From Psychrobacillus sp. NEAU-3TGS (GTDB lineage Bacteria > Bacillota > Bacilli > Bacillales_A > Planococcaceae): a stretch of DNA of 64,000 nucleotides. The DNA is taken from assembly GCF_029955155.1 (NCBI RefSeq), contig NZ_JAPNOZ010000010.1, positions 1-64,000 on the forward strand, read 5' to 3'. The notes beneath the pieces are model-generated. The model saw nothing but the letters and a program-made list of their open reading frames with translations, did no database searches and was not told the origin of the DNA. Positions within the stretch are counted from its first letter, which is position 1. Each line of letters begins with the position of its first letter. Below are positions 16,614 to 26,246 of the stretch, in pieces. Position numbers and translations under genes: made by a program.

Positions 16614-17870
16614 CTATAATCGTTTGACGTTTTTAAGAATTACTTTGCTATGAGGCATACTTGGCATGCTTACCAGACTGTAACTCAAATCTTGCGAGGG
16701 AATTTGATAGGATAGACGATTCGCTAAGTAATCCAAGCTTACCTTCATCACTTCAATTGTGACAAATTCTCCTGCACAGCGATGCCCCATCATATAATCT
16801 CCACCGCCTTGAGGAACAAAACTAAAAGGACTCCCCTTCCAATCAGCAAACCTTTCTGGATTGAATGTATCAACATCATCCCAAAGCTCAGCATCATGAT
16901 TTGTTCCATACAAATCAAGCAAGGTTAGTGTTCCTTCTTCAAATGTGTAATCTTTCCATGTGAATTCTTTCTTTACTCTAGCCGCAACTAATGGGAAAAA
17001 AGGATAGTAACGTCGAATCTCTTGTACAAACATATGAGCATACCGGTCGTCACTGTTTTTCAACTTTTCACTTTCCTTAGGATTATGATGTATAGCCAAC
17101 GCCGTAAAATTAATGAATATGGCAATCGCCACAATCGGGCGTAATATATTGACCAATTCCACAGCAGCTATTTCTATATCCAACAATTTTCCTTCTAAGT
17201 CACGATGCATAGAAATAGTATATAGCGCAGATTCTTCAGAGCATTTCATCGTTCCTTCTCTTACTTGTACGATCATCTCCTCTATCCACTTTTCCACTTT
17301 CTTGCGGGAATGTCGGACTTTCCAATACTCTGGACCTACGGAGATTGGAGATTCAAATAGATTCCCTAACTGATTTGCTCGTTCTAGTACTTCTCTTTCC
17401 TCCAATGGAATACCAGCCCATTGGCAAGCTATGCGGCACATAATTTGTTTGCTTTCTTCATAAAGTATGATCTCTTCTTTATGTTCCCATTTTTCCGCAG
17501 CATATGCCCATTGCTTTGTAGTAATACTTTTAAGTTCTTCTAGCTTTTCCGGAGTCATTAAGGACATGAACATCTTTTTACGATGCGTATGGGCCTCTCC
17601 ATCTAAGGTTTGAACCCCTTTTTCACCAAATAATGTTTTCTGCACACGTTTGGGAGCTGCCCCATTTCTTATGAATTTTTCGTTATCATAAAAAACCTCT
17701 ACTGCTTCTTCTCCGCCCATACAAATTGCTTTTTGCCCTAATAAACGTGTTTCAAATACCTCAGTTACAAAGCTATGTCTTCTATTTGGAATATACATGT
17801 ATCCTTCTCTTAACAAGCTTAAACTATTATCTATTCCTTCTTCACGCGGTACTTGGCTAGAACCCGTCAT
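16614..17870 (-). CDS. cypC: CYP152-type cytochrome P450 (fatty-acid peroxygenase)
   Basis: 418 aa, full-length match to the B. subtilis CypC/YbdT (P450-BS-beta) pattern: [23 protein letters not shown]-like [30 protein letters not shown] and [16 protein letters not shown] [13 protein letters not shown]. The heme loop is [16 protein letters not shown], with Cys as axial ligand. The I-helix motif is ILRPIVA, whose Arg-Pro binds the substrate carboxylate in CYP152 enzymes. They use hydrogen peroxide directly to hydroxylate long-chain fatty acids at alpha/beta positions, so no reductase is needed and none is here. ATG 17870 has AAAGGAG upstream. Followed one base later by the 81-aa ORF. Confidence 0.9.
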   Translation of the reverse strand: MTGSSQVPREEGIDNSLSLLREGYMYIPNRRHSFVTEVFETRLLGQKAICMGGEEAVEVFYDNEKFIRNGAAPKRVQKTLFGEKGVQTLDGEAHTHRKKMFMSLMTPEKLEELKSITTKQWAYAAEKWEHKEEIILYEESKQIMCRIACQWAGIPLEEREVLERANQLGNLFESPISVGPEYWKVRHSRKKVEKWIEEMIVQVREGTMKCSEESALYTISMHRDLEGKLLDIEIAAVELVNILRPIVAIAIFINFTALAIHHNPKESEKLKNSDDRYAHMFVQEIRRYYPFFPLVAARVKKEFTWKDYTFEEGTLTLLDLYGTNHDAELWDDVDTFNPERFADWKGSPFSFVPQGGGDYMMGHRCAGEFVTIEVMKVSLDYLANRLSYQIPSQDLSYSLVSMPSMPHSKVILKNVKRL

Positions 17871-18022
17871 ATAATCCGTCTCCTTTTACTTCTCCATAGT
17901 TTTCTCCTTTCCTTATTCTTCCCTTTTCCTTCCCATTAAAACTCACTAAATAGATATCTGGCGATGAATAACTTCTGCTATGTTAAAATGGATATACTTT
18001 TAGCTTGAAAGGAAGAAATGAA

Positions 18023-18649
18023 ATGAAATCACCTTTTACTTATAAACATACAGCTCCTGTGGAAACCGGAAAGCAACCGGGTATCTTTTTATTACACGGC
18101 ATGGGAAGTAGCGAAGAAGACTTACCACAGCTTGTCAGAAGTTTTGAAGAAAGCCATCACATTTTCAGTTTACGTGGCCCGATTGTTTACAATCCAGGCT
18201 ATGCGTTTTTTACAATTGCAGAAGTAGGTAAACCCGATCGTGATGTATTTGATAAAGTACTAACTTTTATTCAATCTTTTATACACGAAGCAATCGAAGA
18301 GTATGACCTTGATCCAAACGATATTACACTATTAGGCTTTAGCCAAGGAGCCATACTCGTACAATCTTTAGCACTAGTTATGGGGAATTCGATTAACAGA
18401 GTTGTTGCATTAAGTGGATACATACCTGCTTTTGTAAAAGAAGAATATAGTAAACGTCCAATCGACCATTTGAACATCTTTATTTCTCATGGGGATTATG
18501 ATTACGTGATTCCTTCCCAGTGGGGGGCAGAAAGCAAAGATTATTTCGAAGCGCTCGGAGCAAATGTTACGTTTAAAACATACGGGGATGGGCACGGTGT
18601 AACACCGGAAAATCATCAAGATTTACTAACATTTCTAAAGGATCAATAA
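18023..18649 (+). CDS. Alpha/beta-hydrolase, phospholipase/carboxylesterase family
   Basis: 208 aa from ATG 18023 (GAAAGGAAG upstream; the TTG at 18005 overlaps that site). Oxyanion loop LLHGMGSSEEDL, nucleophile elbow GFSQG, acid Asp in SHGDYDYVIP and His in YGDGHGVTPE form a complete triad in the right order. It matches the small serine-esterase group that includes B. subtilis MhqD/YodD. No signal peptide, so cytoplasmic. Divergent from the P450 gene across a 150-base gap and closed by its own terminator. Natural substrate unknown. Confidence 0.85.
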   Translation: MKSPFTYKHTAPVETGKQPGIFLLHGMGSSEEDLPQLVRSFEESHHIFSLRGPIVYNPGYAFFTIAEVGKPDRDVFDKVLTFIQSFIHEAIEEYDLDPNDITLLGFSQGAILVQSLALVMGNSINRVVALSGYIPAFVKEEYSKRPIDHLNIFISHGDYDYVIPSQWGAESKDYFEALGANVTFKTYGDGHGVTPENHQDLLTFLKDQ

Positions 18650-18660
18650 TACCAACTTTC

Positions 18661-18683
18661 GGGACTCTTCTAGAGTCCCTTTT
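18661..18683 (+). terminator. Rho-independent terminator
   Basis: GGGACTCT and AGAGTCCC around a TCT loop (18661-18679), then four T. Sits between the convergent esterase and GGDEF genes. Confidence 0.75.
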
Positions 18684-18724
18684 CAATTTCGAGAATAATT
18701 ATCTGGCTCGGAATTTTCGTATAT

Positions 18725-20128
18725 TTAACTTCTAGCATACACTTGATTCTTACCATTTTGTTTTGCCTGATACAGCCGCATGTCGGCCAGATGAAAAAGC
18801 TCATCAAAAGAATGAATGGACTCATGTTCCGTAGAAGAAATCCCAAAACTGGCCGCAATTTGTATAAATTGCCCGTTTTTCACTAATTGTAGGCTTGCTA
18901 TTGTTTCTTTCAGGACATTCGCAAGTCTCAACGTCTCCTCAAAAGATTCTCTACCGATTATGACAAACTCATCTCCACCGTAACGACCAACAAAGAACCC
19001 AGCACTCAAAGTACTTTTACATAGCATCCCTACTTCTCGAATAACTTCGTCACCTACTAAATGTCCATGTACATCATTAACCATCTTAAACCCATCTAGG
19101 TCAAATGCTATACAACTAATTGGTGCATTTACATTTTTCAAGTCACTGAACCAACTTGTAGCAAGTTCATTTAAGTAGCTTCGATTGTACAAACCTGTCA
19201 AATAATCTAATTCTGCTTTTTTCCGTATCTTGGATAATTGATGCTTTACATTCAGCTTTATAGCCTTAAATTCAAGTTCTCGTTCATTAATCTTCTGCAG
19301 CAGTTGGATATACTCTTTTTGCACTTGGTAGGATTGATGGATGTCCTTCATAGCCTCGCTTATTTTCAATCGTTTTTCTTGGATAGTCTTCAATAAATAC
19401 ACATCCTGATAAGTATCTACAATTTCCTTTGCAGTGGAATATGCTTCAAAGGTTTCTTTATATGATCCTCTCTTACTCAGCCAGTCCCCTTTTAACATAT
19501 GAAACTGTGCACGTTCTCGTATAAAGGATTCGAACACATTTTTCTTTTCCATTTCATCCATCACTAATTTCGCTTCTTCCAGTAGATTCAAGCAAATATA
19601 CGCATGAGCAATATTAAACATTACTCGTACTTCTAACACAGAAGAATAAGGCTTATGTAGCTTTGCGGCAACAAGCCCTTTTTTAGCATTTTCTAATGCT
19701 TCTTCATAAGCATCGAGCTTAATACAAACATGACTATAATTACTATAGGCATTACTCAAAATGTTATATCTCTTTAGTCGCTTCGCAAGTTGCATACTTT
19801 TGTTTAAGGTTTCCTTTGCATACTCATATTGCTTATTGAATTCATATAACAAGAACATAACATTATATAATTGCAGATAGTCTGTATCATCCCCATGAAC
19901 CATTGTAATTTCCTCATACCGTTCCATACTTGCAAAGGCTTCCTCTATGTATCCAATTGAATAATAAGAAGCGGCCTGAGTGATATGAGCAATAAGTATA
20001 GATTTGTAATCTTTATGTGCTATTCCAAGCTCTAATAGCTCGCTTGCCAGTTCTATTGTTTCTTGGTATTTCCCGTCAGCTCTTAACTGCGTAACCTCTG
20101 CCTGCAAACTGCTTAATACTTCTTTCAT
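18725..20128 (-). CDS. GGDEF diguanylate cyclase with TPR-like N-terminus
   Basis: 467 aa from ATG 20128, which has GGAGTAAAGTGATC upstream. The open frame to 20215 has no ribosome binding site. Residues 1 to about 300 are helical repeats of TPR type (for example ASYYSIGYIEEAFASMERYEE and AYICLNLLEEAKLVMDEME). A coiled segment then leads to a GGDEF domain (about 310-465) with intact YGGDEF, LAFDLDGFKMVND-like metal site and DYLTGLYNRSYL. The inhibitory RxxD motif before GGDEF is absent, so product feedback is probably missing. No membrane segment, so cytoplasmic. It should make cyclic di-GMP in response to a TPR-sensed partner. It is divergent from the lipoprotein/chemoreceptor operon. Confidence 0.85.
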   Translation of the reverse strand: MKEVLSSLQAEVTQLRADGKYQETIELASELLELGIAHKDYKSILIAHITQAASYYSIGYIEEAFASMERYEEITMVHGDDTDYLQLYNVMFLLYEFNKQYEYAKETLNKSMQLAKRLKRYNILSNAYSNYSHVCIKLDAYEEALENAKKGLVAAKLHKPYSSVLEVRVMFNIAHAYICLNLLEEAKLVMDEMEKKNVFESFIRERAQFHMLKGDWLSKRGSYKETFEAYSTAKEIVDTYQDVYLLKTIQEKRLKISEAMKDIHQSYQVQKEYIQLLQKINERELEFKAIKLNVKHQLSKIRKKAELDYLTGLYNRSYLNELATSWFSDLKNVNAPISCIAFDLDGFKMVNDVHGHLVGDEVIREVGMLCKSTLSAGFFVGRYGGDEFVIIGRESFEETLRLANVLKETIASLQLVKNGQFIQIAASFGISSTEHESIHSFDELFHLADMRLYQAKQNGKNQVYARS

Positions 20129-20377
20129 GATCACTTTACTCCAATCTTTTCGGGATTCTAGATTAAAATAATATGAATGATACTTAACACCTATTCTATA
20201 AAATGTGTTGAACACCCTTTTCCCTATATATCCATTTTTTTATAATCACTTTTTACTCAATTTATTATAACTTGGAAATGTCTAATTATCTAATCATTGT
20301 ATTTATTCATAAGTGTGAAATAATTTGTCAATAGATTGTAATTTATCATTACTTTTAACATGCCATATCTCTAATTA

Positions 20378-20404
20378 TTAATAACTTTACCGAGTTGCCG
20401 ATAC
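20378..20404 (+). promoter_or_regulatory. Sigma-D-type (motility) promoter
   Basis: -10 GCCGATAC (20397-20404) matches seven of eight bases of GCCGATAT. Fifteen bases upstream is TTAA (20378-20381), three of four for TAAA. The start codon follows 39 bases later. It drives a lipoprotein/chemoreceptor pair, which fits the sigma-D regulon. Confidence 0.55.
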
Positions 20405-20442
20405 ATATTAAGTGGAAATAATAAATAGTTAGGAATGATTTT

Positions 20443-21420
20443 ATGAAGAAGAGCATCATTTTATATATGGCCATCATTTTTTCGCTTATACTCACTGGAT
20501 GTTCGAATAAGGAAGAGAGTACAGATGCCAAAGAAAGAGTAAAGATAGGGGTGATGCTTTCAGATGACGGTCTAGGAGATCAATCATTCTCGGACCTTGG
20601 ATTGATAGGCTTGGAACAAGCTCGTGATGAGTTAAATATATCTTTTGATTACCGAGAAATTCAAAATACAAATACATATGAAAATGGACTGGAAGAGCTA
20701 GTTGCACAAGGGAATGATTTAATCATAGGACTGGGCTTTTCTTTACAAGAGGCGCTTGAAACAATAGCTCCAAAATATCCAGATACTATGTTTGTACTTA
20801 TTGATTCCGTATCAGATGTGCCTAATATTTATAATGTTACTTTTAAAGAAGATGAAGGCTCTTATTTATTAGGAGCTTTAGCTGCACTTAGAACAGAAAG
20901 CAATGTTGTTGGATTTATAGGAGGTATGGATACCCCCCTTATTCAAAAATTTGAGAGAGGTTTCACAGCAGGAGTCAAATCCCAAAACCCAGAAGCACAA
21001 GTGCTTACTACTTATGCAAATAGTTTTAGCGACGACAAACTCGGAGCAAGTATTGCAAAAGAAATGATTTCTGCTGGAGCTGATTTTATTTATCCTGCAG
21101 CTGGATTTACAGGAGTTGGGGCAATTCTAGAAGCCCAGAAAGCTGGTATTTACTCATTCGGAGTAGATAGTGATCAATACTATTTAGCTGAGAACAGTAT
21201 CGTGTCCTCTATGTTAAAACAAGTAGACATCGCTATTTTCAAGACGATCAAAGAGTTCGTGGAAACCGGGGAAATTTCCGAAAAAAATCAGGTGTTAGGC
21301 ATAAAAGAAAACGGTGTAAACTTGGCTCCTATTCGTGTCATTAATCTTTCACCCGCCGAACAGAGTAAACTCGATAAACTACAAGAAGATATTTCAAATG
21401 GCTCGATTACAATACAATAA
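20443..21420 (+). CDS. BMP-family (Med/PnrA-like) substrate-binding lipoprotein
   Basis: 325 aa. Lipobox LTGC (Cys20) follows a 19-residue signal, so it is anchored outside the membrane. The type-I periplasmic-binding fold starts VKIGVMLSDDGLGDQSFSDLGLIGLEQA, with NVTFKEDEGSYLLGALAAL and DFIYPAAGFTGVGAILEAQKAG as in basic-membrane-protein/nucleoside-binding proteins. No permease or ATPase genes follow. Instead a chemoreceptor gene begins 21 bases later, so it may act as a ligand-capturing sensor rather than an import component. GGAATGATTTT precedes ATG. A sigma-D-type promoter lies upstream. Confidence 0.85.
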   Translation: MKKSIILYMAIIFSLILTGCSNKEESTDAKERVKIGVMLSDDGLGDQSFSDLGLIGLEQARDELNISFDYREIQNTNTYENGLEELVAQGNDLIIGLGFSLQEALETIAPKYPDTMFVLIDSVSDVPNIYNVTFKEDEGSYLLGALAALRTESNVVGFIGGMDTPLIQKFERGFTAGVKSQNPEAQVLTTYANSFSDDKLGASIAKEMISAGADFIYPAAGFTGVGAILEAQKAGIYSFGVDSDQYYLAENSIVSSMLKQVDIAIFKTIKEFVETGEISEKNQVLGIKENGVNLAPIRVINLSPAEQSKLDKLQEDISNGSITIQ

Positions 21421-21441
21421 TAAAAAGCGAGGTGAAATTAG

Positions 21442-23090
21442 ATGAAACTTAAACAAAAAATATTATTGATCTCTCTTATCCCATTACTGCTTTCAACTTG
21501 CATTATTGGATATAACATTACTCAATTAGCTTCACTAAAATCTTCTACCGAACAAATCGTGAAGGACTTAGTGAAAGTAGAAGAACTGAATAGCACAGCA
21601 AAAAGCCTTCAAAAATCTTTAAGCGCTTATTCTTTAAATATTTCCGAGAGCAATAAAAACGATATAGACGTCGACTTAGCAAATATGCAATCACTCTACG
21701 ACGCACTAAGCCCCACCTTAACAAAAGAGGACCAGCAAGCTATTTCGAAACAACTTTTTCGTAAATATGAAGAAATTTTAAACGAGACAAATAACGCGTT
21801 AAGTACGCAAAATATAGCCGAAATAAAGCGGCAATCTCTTCGAACAAAAGGGATGATAAATGATGTAATCGAACTAAAACGAAGTATTACATCTGAATAT
21901 CTAATGATGCAGACTGACTTACAAACGAAGATAAATGGAATTATGTCTATTTCAATTATTTTAGTGGCAGTCCTTTTAATTGGCAGTATTTTATCGACTT
22001 TCTTCTTTACGAACCGGATTGTACGTCCAATAAAACAAATTACTAAAAGTGCAGAAGAAATTGCAAAGGAAATTTAACTGTCAAACTAGCAGATGTCACA
22101 ACTCGTGACGAAGTGGCAGCTTTACAAAATTCCTTCCAACAAATGACCATCCATTTAAGAGATGTCATTACCCATGTTTCAGATAGCTCCAGCCAAGTTG
22201 CTGCTTCTGCAGAAGAGTTAATGGCAAGTGCAGATGAAACAATGAAAGGAACCGAGCTAATCTCTACTTCCATTCAACTTGTTTCAGATGGAGCGGACCA
22301 ACAAACCTTCATGTCTGATGAGTCTGCTCGTTCAGCTGAAGAAAGTTTAAACGCAGTCACTCAAATAGCTGAGCAAGCGAATGCAGTCATGGAGCTTTCC
22401 GTTTCAACCAATGAAAAAACAAAACAAGGTGCTGAGTTCGTTCAAGAAACCGTCTCACAGATGAAATCGATCAGCACATCCGTTGTGGAAACAGACAAAG
22501 CACTTATTATACTAAACGATCGCACCAAAGAAATCGTACACGTATTAAAACTAATTACTGATATCGCAGAACAAACAAATTTACTTGCATTAAACGCTGC
22601 AATTGAGGCTGCAAGAGCTGGTGAAGCAGGAAAAGGATTTGCTGTGGTAGCAGATGAGGTAAGAAAACTTTCCGAGCAAACAAGAAATTCTGTTTCAAGT
22701 ATTTCCGGAATTGCATCAGAAATCGAACTAGATACTAACAAGACCGTTGCTTCGATAAATGATGTGAAGAATAGAGTCAATGCTGGTCTAGAAATTGCCC
22801 ATCAGACCGAAGAGACATTCCATGATATCCTGGTTTCTGTAGAGCTTGTAAAAGAACAAGTAAGTACTATTACAATAGTTACTAACAATATTAATGATCA
22901 AATGCTACAAGTATCTACTCACGCGCAAGAGATGACCAATGTCGCTAAAATAACTGCGGACAGCTCCAATTCCGTTGCAGCTGCTTCCGAGGAGCAATTA
23001 GCCTCTATGGAAGAGGTCACTGCTGCGGCCGTTTCCTTAGCAAACCTTGCAGAAGAATTGCAACAAAGAATTTCCAAGTTTACGGTTTAG
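21442..23090 (+). pseudogene. Methyl-accepting chemotaxis protein, one-base frameshift
   Basis: Two frames (21442-22077 and the frame ending at 23090) are one chemoreceptor of about 549 aa. Adding one A to AAA at 22065-22067 restores [24 protein letters not shown] exactly across the HAMP domain. Order: TM1 (about 7-28), a helical sensor domain of about 140 residues (four-helix-bundle type), TM2 (about 170-193), HAMP, and a signalling hairpin with the hallmark [20 protein letters not shown]. Methylation-type helices flank it. The ribosome binding site is GAGGTGA. It follows the BMP lipoprotein by 21 bases in a likely sigma-D operon. Its stop codon TAG is the first three bases of repeat copy C. 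The single lesion suggests an intact gene in the organism. Confidence 0.82.
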
Positions 23091-23525
23091 GGGAAACTGC
23101 GAGGTAAAGATGTCCGCCATAATTTCCGCTCCAGGCGGACGCTTTCCGTGGGGCGAGCAGTGAGCCTCCTCCGCTAATGCTACGTGCGGGGTCTCACCTG
23201 TCTCGCTAAATCCCACAGGAGTCGCCGCCTTGCGCTTCAATCAATAGAACTTGCTAATAATCTAAAGTAAATCTTATTCAAATATTGATAGGTTTTCCCT
23301 ATAGAAAACAATCTAGTACGAGATCAAGTACATTATTTCTTAGTAATTAGCAAACTCTACTGGATTGTAGCGAAAGGATGGCGACTCAGCGGGAAAAGCA
23401 CGAGCTGAAAGCCCCGCAGGAGCGTGAGCGACGAGGAGATTGAAGCCGTGCCCGCGGAAAGCGTCCACCCTGTAGCGAAAATCACGACGGACACCCAATG
23501 AAGCCTTACCGCACAGTTTCCCTTA
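23088..23525. repeat. Paired inverted-repeat element (copy C)
   Basis: Begins TAGGGGAAACTGCGAGGTA and ends CTTACCGCACAGTTTCCCTTA. The left half has GGCGGACGCTTTCCGTGGGG; the right half has GATTGAAGCCGTGCCCGCGG, the exact inverse of the core in copies A and B. The inner boundaries are marked by TTGCTAATAA (about 23250) and TTAGCAAACTC (about 23347). Its first bases supply the stop codon of the chemoreceptor gene. Confidence 0.75.
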
Positions 23526-23576
23526 ATAGCGATTACCTTGTGAATTATTTTAATGCATTTTATCATGCAACAAAAT

Positions 23577-23618
23577 TAGGCTATCTCTTAAGTCAAAATA
23601 GACTTTAGAGATAGCCTT
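23577..23618 (-). terminator. Rho-independent terminator
   Basis: About 18 paired bases around TATTTT: TAAGGCTATCTCTAAAGTC and its near complement on the minus strand, followed by AATTTTG. Terminates the amidohydrolase gene. Confidence 0.85.
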
Positions 23619-23624
23619 ACTTTT

Positions 23625-24806
23625 TTATTCCTGCAAACTACATACAACTTGCCCTACAGCTTTTGCAGCGACTAATAAAGATGCTTCATCAATATCAAAT
23701 TTGGGATGATGATTAAAATATGGATCCTCCACTCCTTCAGGCGTACAGCCAATATAGAAGAAGCACGCTGGGAATTTCTCCGCATAGTAAGCAAAATCTT
23801 CTGATGGAGCTAGCGCCGGGAACTCTCTCACTTCTTTAATATGTGGATCATTGGCATTTTTAAGTGTCTCAGCCACTTTCGCTGTCAATTCAGGGTTATT
23901 GTATACTGGTGGATAATCTGGTGTATATGTTAACTCACAAGTAACACCAAATTCTTCTTCCAGTCCTTTCACAAGACGTCTTATTTCTCTTTCAATCGTT
24001 TCTTTCGTTTCCACTGTCATATAACGAATGTCGGCTTCAAGTTCTACACTATCTTTAATGACATTGAATGTACCTTTTCCATCAAATGAACCAATGGTAA
24101 TCACTCCAATATCAAACGGACTTAATCTGCGACTAATAATCGTCTGAACTGCTGTAACAAAATGTGCACCTGCAACAATTGCATCATTCGCTAAATGAGG
24201 AGAGGAACCATGTCCACCTCTACCTTGAATTTTTAATTTCATATATGCTCTTCCATTGAATGCGAAGCCAGCGTGATAGCCGACTAATCCTGCCGGACCC
24301 ATCGGTAGCAAATGAATTCCATACACTTCATCTAAATCATCAATTAATCCAGATTCTACAATACTTTTTGCCCCACCTGGTGGAACCTCTTCAGCATGCT
24401 GATGAATGATTTTAATCGTTCCAGACAACTCTGATTTCAATTGGATCAAGCAATCTGCCAATACCAATAAATAAGCTGTATGACCATCATGACCACACGC
24501 ATGCATTACACCTTCATTTTTCGATTTAAATGGGACTGGTGTTTCTTCTACAATTGGGAGTGCATCAAAATCTGCACGAAGCCCAATTGTTTTACCAGGT
24601 TTAGCCCCTTTGATTGTTACAATAATACCGTATCCATTCCCAACATTCGTTTGAACTTCCACATCTTTACCTTTATAAAAGTCTTCAATATATTTAGCCG
24701 TGTTTTCTTCTTTAAAAGATAACTCTGGGTTTTCGTGTAAATATCGACGAATTTGAATAATTTCTTCTTCTCGCTCTTCTAACATTTTCATTAATGTTTC
24801 TTTCAT
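23625..24806 (-). CDS. M20-family amidohydrolase (aminoacylase/hippurate type)
   Basis: 393 aa from ATG 24806 (AAGGGAGA nine bases upstream; GTG 24815 is too close to it). Family motifs: RRYLHENPELSFKE, GLRADFDALPI, metal ligands in MHACGHDGHTA and HQHAEEVPPGG, the dimerisation-domain GRGGHGSSPH, and PSEDFAYY near the end. Members remove acyl groups from N-acyl amino acids using a dinuclear metal site in the cytoplasm. The stop-to-start gap to the upstream MFS gene is 15 bases, so they form an operon: import or export of a compound coupled to its deacylation is likely. Exact substrate unknown. Confidence 0.88.
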   Translation of the reverse strand: MKETLMKMLEEREEEIIQIRRYLHENPELSFKEENTAKYIEDFYKGKDVEVQTNVGNGYGIIVTIKGAKPGKTIGLRADFDALPIVEETPVPFKSKNEGVMHACGHDGHTAYLLVLADCLIQLKSELSGTIKIIHQHAEEVPPGGAKSIVESGLIDDLDEVYGIHLLPMGPAGLVGYHAGFAFNGRAYMKLKIQGRGGHGSSPHLANDAIVAGAHFVTAVQTIISRRLSPFDIGVITIGSFDGKGTFNVIKDSVELEADIRYMTVETKETIEREIRRLVKGLEEEFGVTCELTYTPDYPPVYNNPELTAKVAETLKNANDPHIKEVREFPALAPSEDFAYYAEKFPACFFYIGCTPEGVEDPYFNHHPKFDIDEASLLVAAKAVGQVVCSLQE

Positions 24807-24821
24807 AATCTGCACTCTCCC

Positions 24822-26207
24822 TTATTTAACTTCACTTTTACCAGCGTTATTAGGAACCATGAAGAGAATTGATAGCAATGCAATAATTGCGAAAATCACG
24901 TTTGTTATAATACCACCAGTTGCCGCTGCATCAACTCCACTTTTGTCTGCAATCATTGCATATACAGTAGCAGAAATTGCAACCCCAAAAGCTGAGCCGA
25001 GGGAACTAGCCATCTTATATATACCAGATGCTGCACCAATTTTATCATCCGGTGCATTGGATACAGCTGTATCTGTAGACGGCGTTGCGTACAGACCTAA
25101 GCCTAAACCGAACAAAGCAAAACCGATGAATACGACAACTGTATACGCTACGTCTGGTAAAAATGTTAAGCCCATTACACCAACGCCGATTAGAGTCAAA
25201 AATGCACCCCAAAGCATCGGTTTTTTCGCACCAATTTTTTGTAGAATTTTTTCACCAACACGAATCATTCCTAGAACTGCAATGAGGTAGCCTATTGATA
25301 ACATACCTGATTGGAAAGATGTAAATCCTCTCCCCTCTTGTACATACGTATTTGCAACCACTAATGTCCCTGCAACCGCATTAAGCAAGAAGTTAGAAAC
25401 TGTTGCACCTGTATATGGTGCATTTTTAAATAGCGCAAAATCGATTAACGCATTTGATTTACCATTTTCTACTTTCACGAATATTATCGCACCAATGATT
25501 GTCACCGCTACTAAAACGATTGTAATCCAGTTTGTCCAACCAATTTCAGCACCTTGTGTGATGAAAATATTCAGCGCCAACATCGTAATAATGAAGACAA
25601 TTAATCCACCTATATCGAATTTCGAATTACCATTGTCTTTTGCTTTACTTTCAGGCGTGTCTTTTATTAACCATAACGCAAGAACTGCGAAGATAATTGA
25701 AAAAATGAAAATCCATTTCCATCCCATATACGTTGCGATTGCTCCGCCCAGTAAAGAACAAACACCAGATCCACCCCATGAACCAATAGACCAAAAGCTT
25801 AGCGCACGCTGACGTTCTGCTCCTTCGAAGTAAGCTTTCATTAATGCGATTGTAGAAGGCATAATACATGCCGCTGAAATCCCTTGAATAATACGACCAA
25901 TAATGAGTAAAGTAGCACCATTTGCTAACACTAAGCAAAGTGAACCGATAATACTTAAGATCAGCCCAATATTAGTAATTTTCTTACGTCCCACTTTATC
26001 AGCAAGTCCACCTGCTGCTACGATAAAAATACCTGAGAATAATGCCGTTAAGCTAATAGCAATATTTAATGTTCCCATCGAAATCCCTAAATCTTGTTGG
26101 ATAGCTGGAACCACGTTAACCATCGCTTGGGCAAATAACCAGAATGTTAATACACCAAAAACGATACCTGTAATCATTTTATTTGAACCTTTATAGGTTG
26201 TTTCCAT
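24822..26207 (-). CDS. MFS transporter (EmrB/QacA-like, SdrM-type)
   Basis: About 461 aa with roughly 14 hydrophobic segments. MFS signatures include GGLADKVGRKKITNIGL after TM2 and IMPSTIALMKAYF. The DHA2-type length and the TPSTDTAVSNAPDDKIGAASGIYKMASSLGSAFGVAI block near the end resemble SdrM/EmrB-like exporters. The start is ATG 26207 or the adjacent ATG 26210, with AGGAG five to eight bases upstream. It is first in an operon with the M20 amidohydrolase. A perfect 14-base palindrome lies just upstream and is a likely operator, though no regulator gene is adjacent. Confidence 0.85.
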   Translation of the reverse strand: METTYKGSNKMITGIVFGVLTFWLFAQAMVNVVPAIQQDLGISMGTLNIAISLTALFSGIFIVAAGGLADKVGRKKITNIGLILSIIGSLCLVLANGATLLIIGRIIQGISAACIMPSTIALMKAYFEGAERQRALSFWSIGSWGGSGVCSLLGGAIATYMGWKWIFIFSIIFAVLALWLIKDTPESKAKDNGNSKFDIGGLIVFIITMLALNIFITQGAEIGWTNWITIVLVAVTIIGAIIFVKVENGKSNALIDFALFKNAPYTGATVSNFLLNAVAGTLVVANTYVQEGRGFTSFQSGMLSIGYLIAVLGMIRVGEKILQKIGAKKPMLWGAFLTLIGVGVMGLTFLPDVAYTVVVFIGFALFGLGLGLYATPSTDTAVSNAPDDKIGAASGIYKMASSLGSAFGVAISATVYAMIADKSGVDAAATGGIITNVIFAIIALLSILFMVPNNAGKSEVK

Positions 26208-26232
26208 CATGTACACTCCTAATTTCGTTGTT

Positions 26233-26246
26233 TCACTACGTAGTGA
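26233..26246. promoter_or_regulatory. Perfect 14-base palindrome, likely operator
   Basis: TCACTACGTAGTGA, exactly self-complementary, 26-39 bases upstream of the MFS start codon in the likely 5' leader or promoter downstream edge. A weak sigma-A promoter (TTGTAC, 18 bases, TATGAA on the minus strand) ends about 20 bases upstream. The arrangement suits repression by a TetR- or MarR-type factor encoded elsewhere. Confidence 0.5.

Noticed and set aside
23037-23566. Antisense open frames of 67 and 69 codons
   Set aside because: Products of repeat copy C; GC-rich palindromic DNA, not genes.
24859-25290. 143-codon plus-strand frame
   Set aside because: Antisense shadow of the MFS transporter gene, which has clear family motifs.
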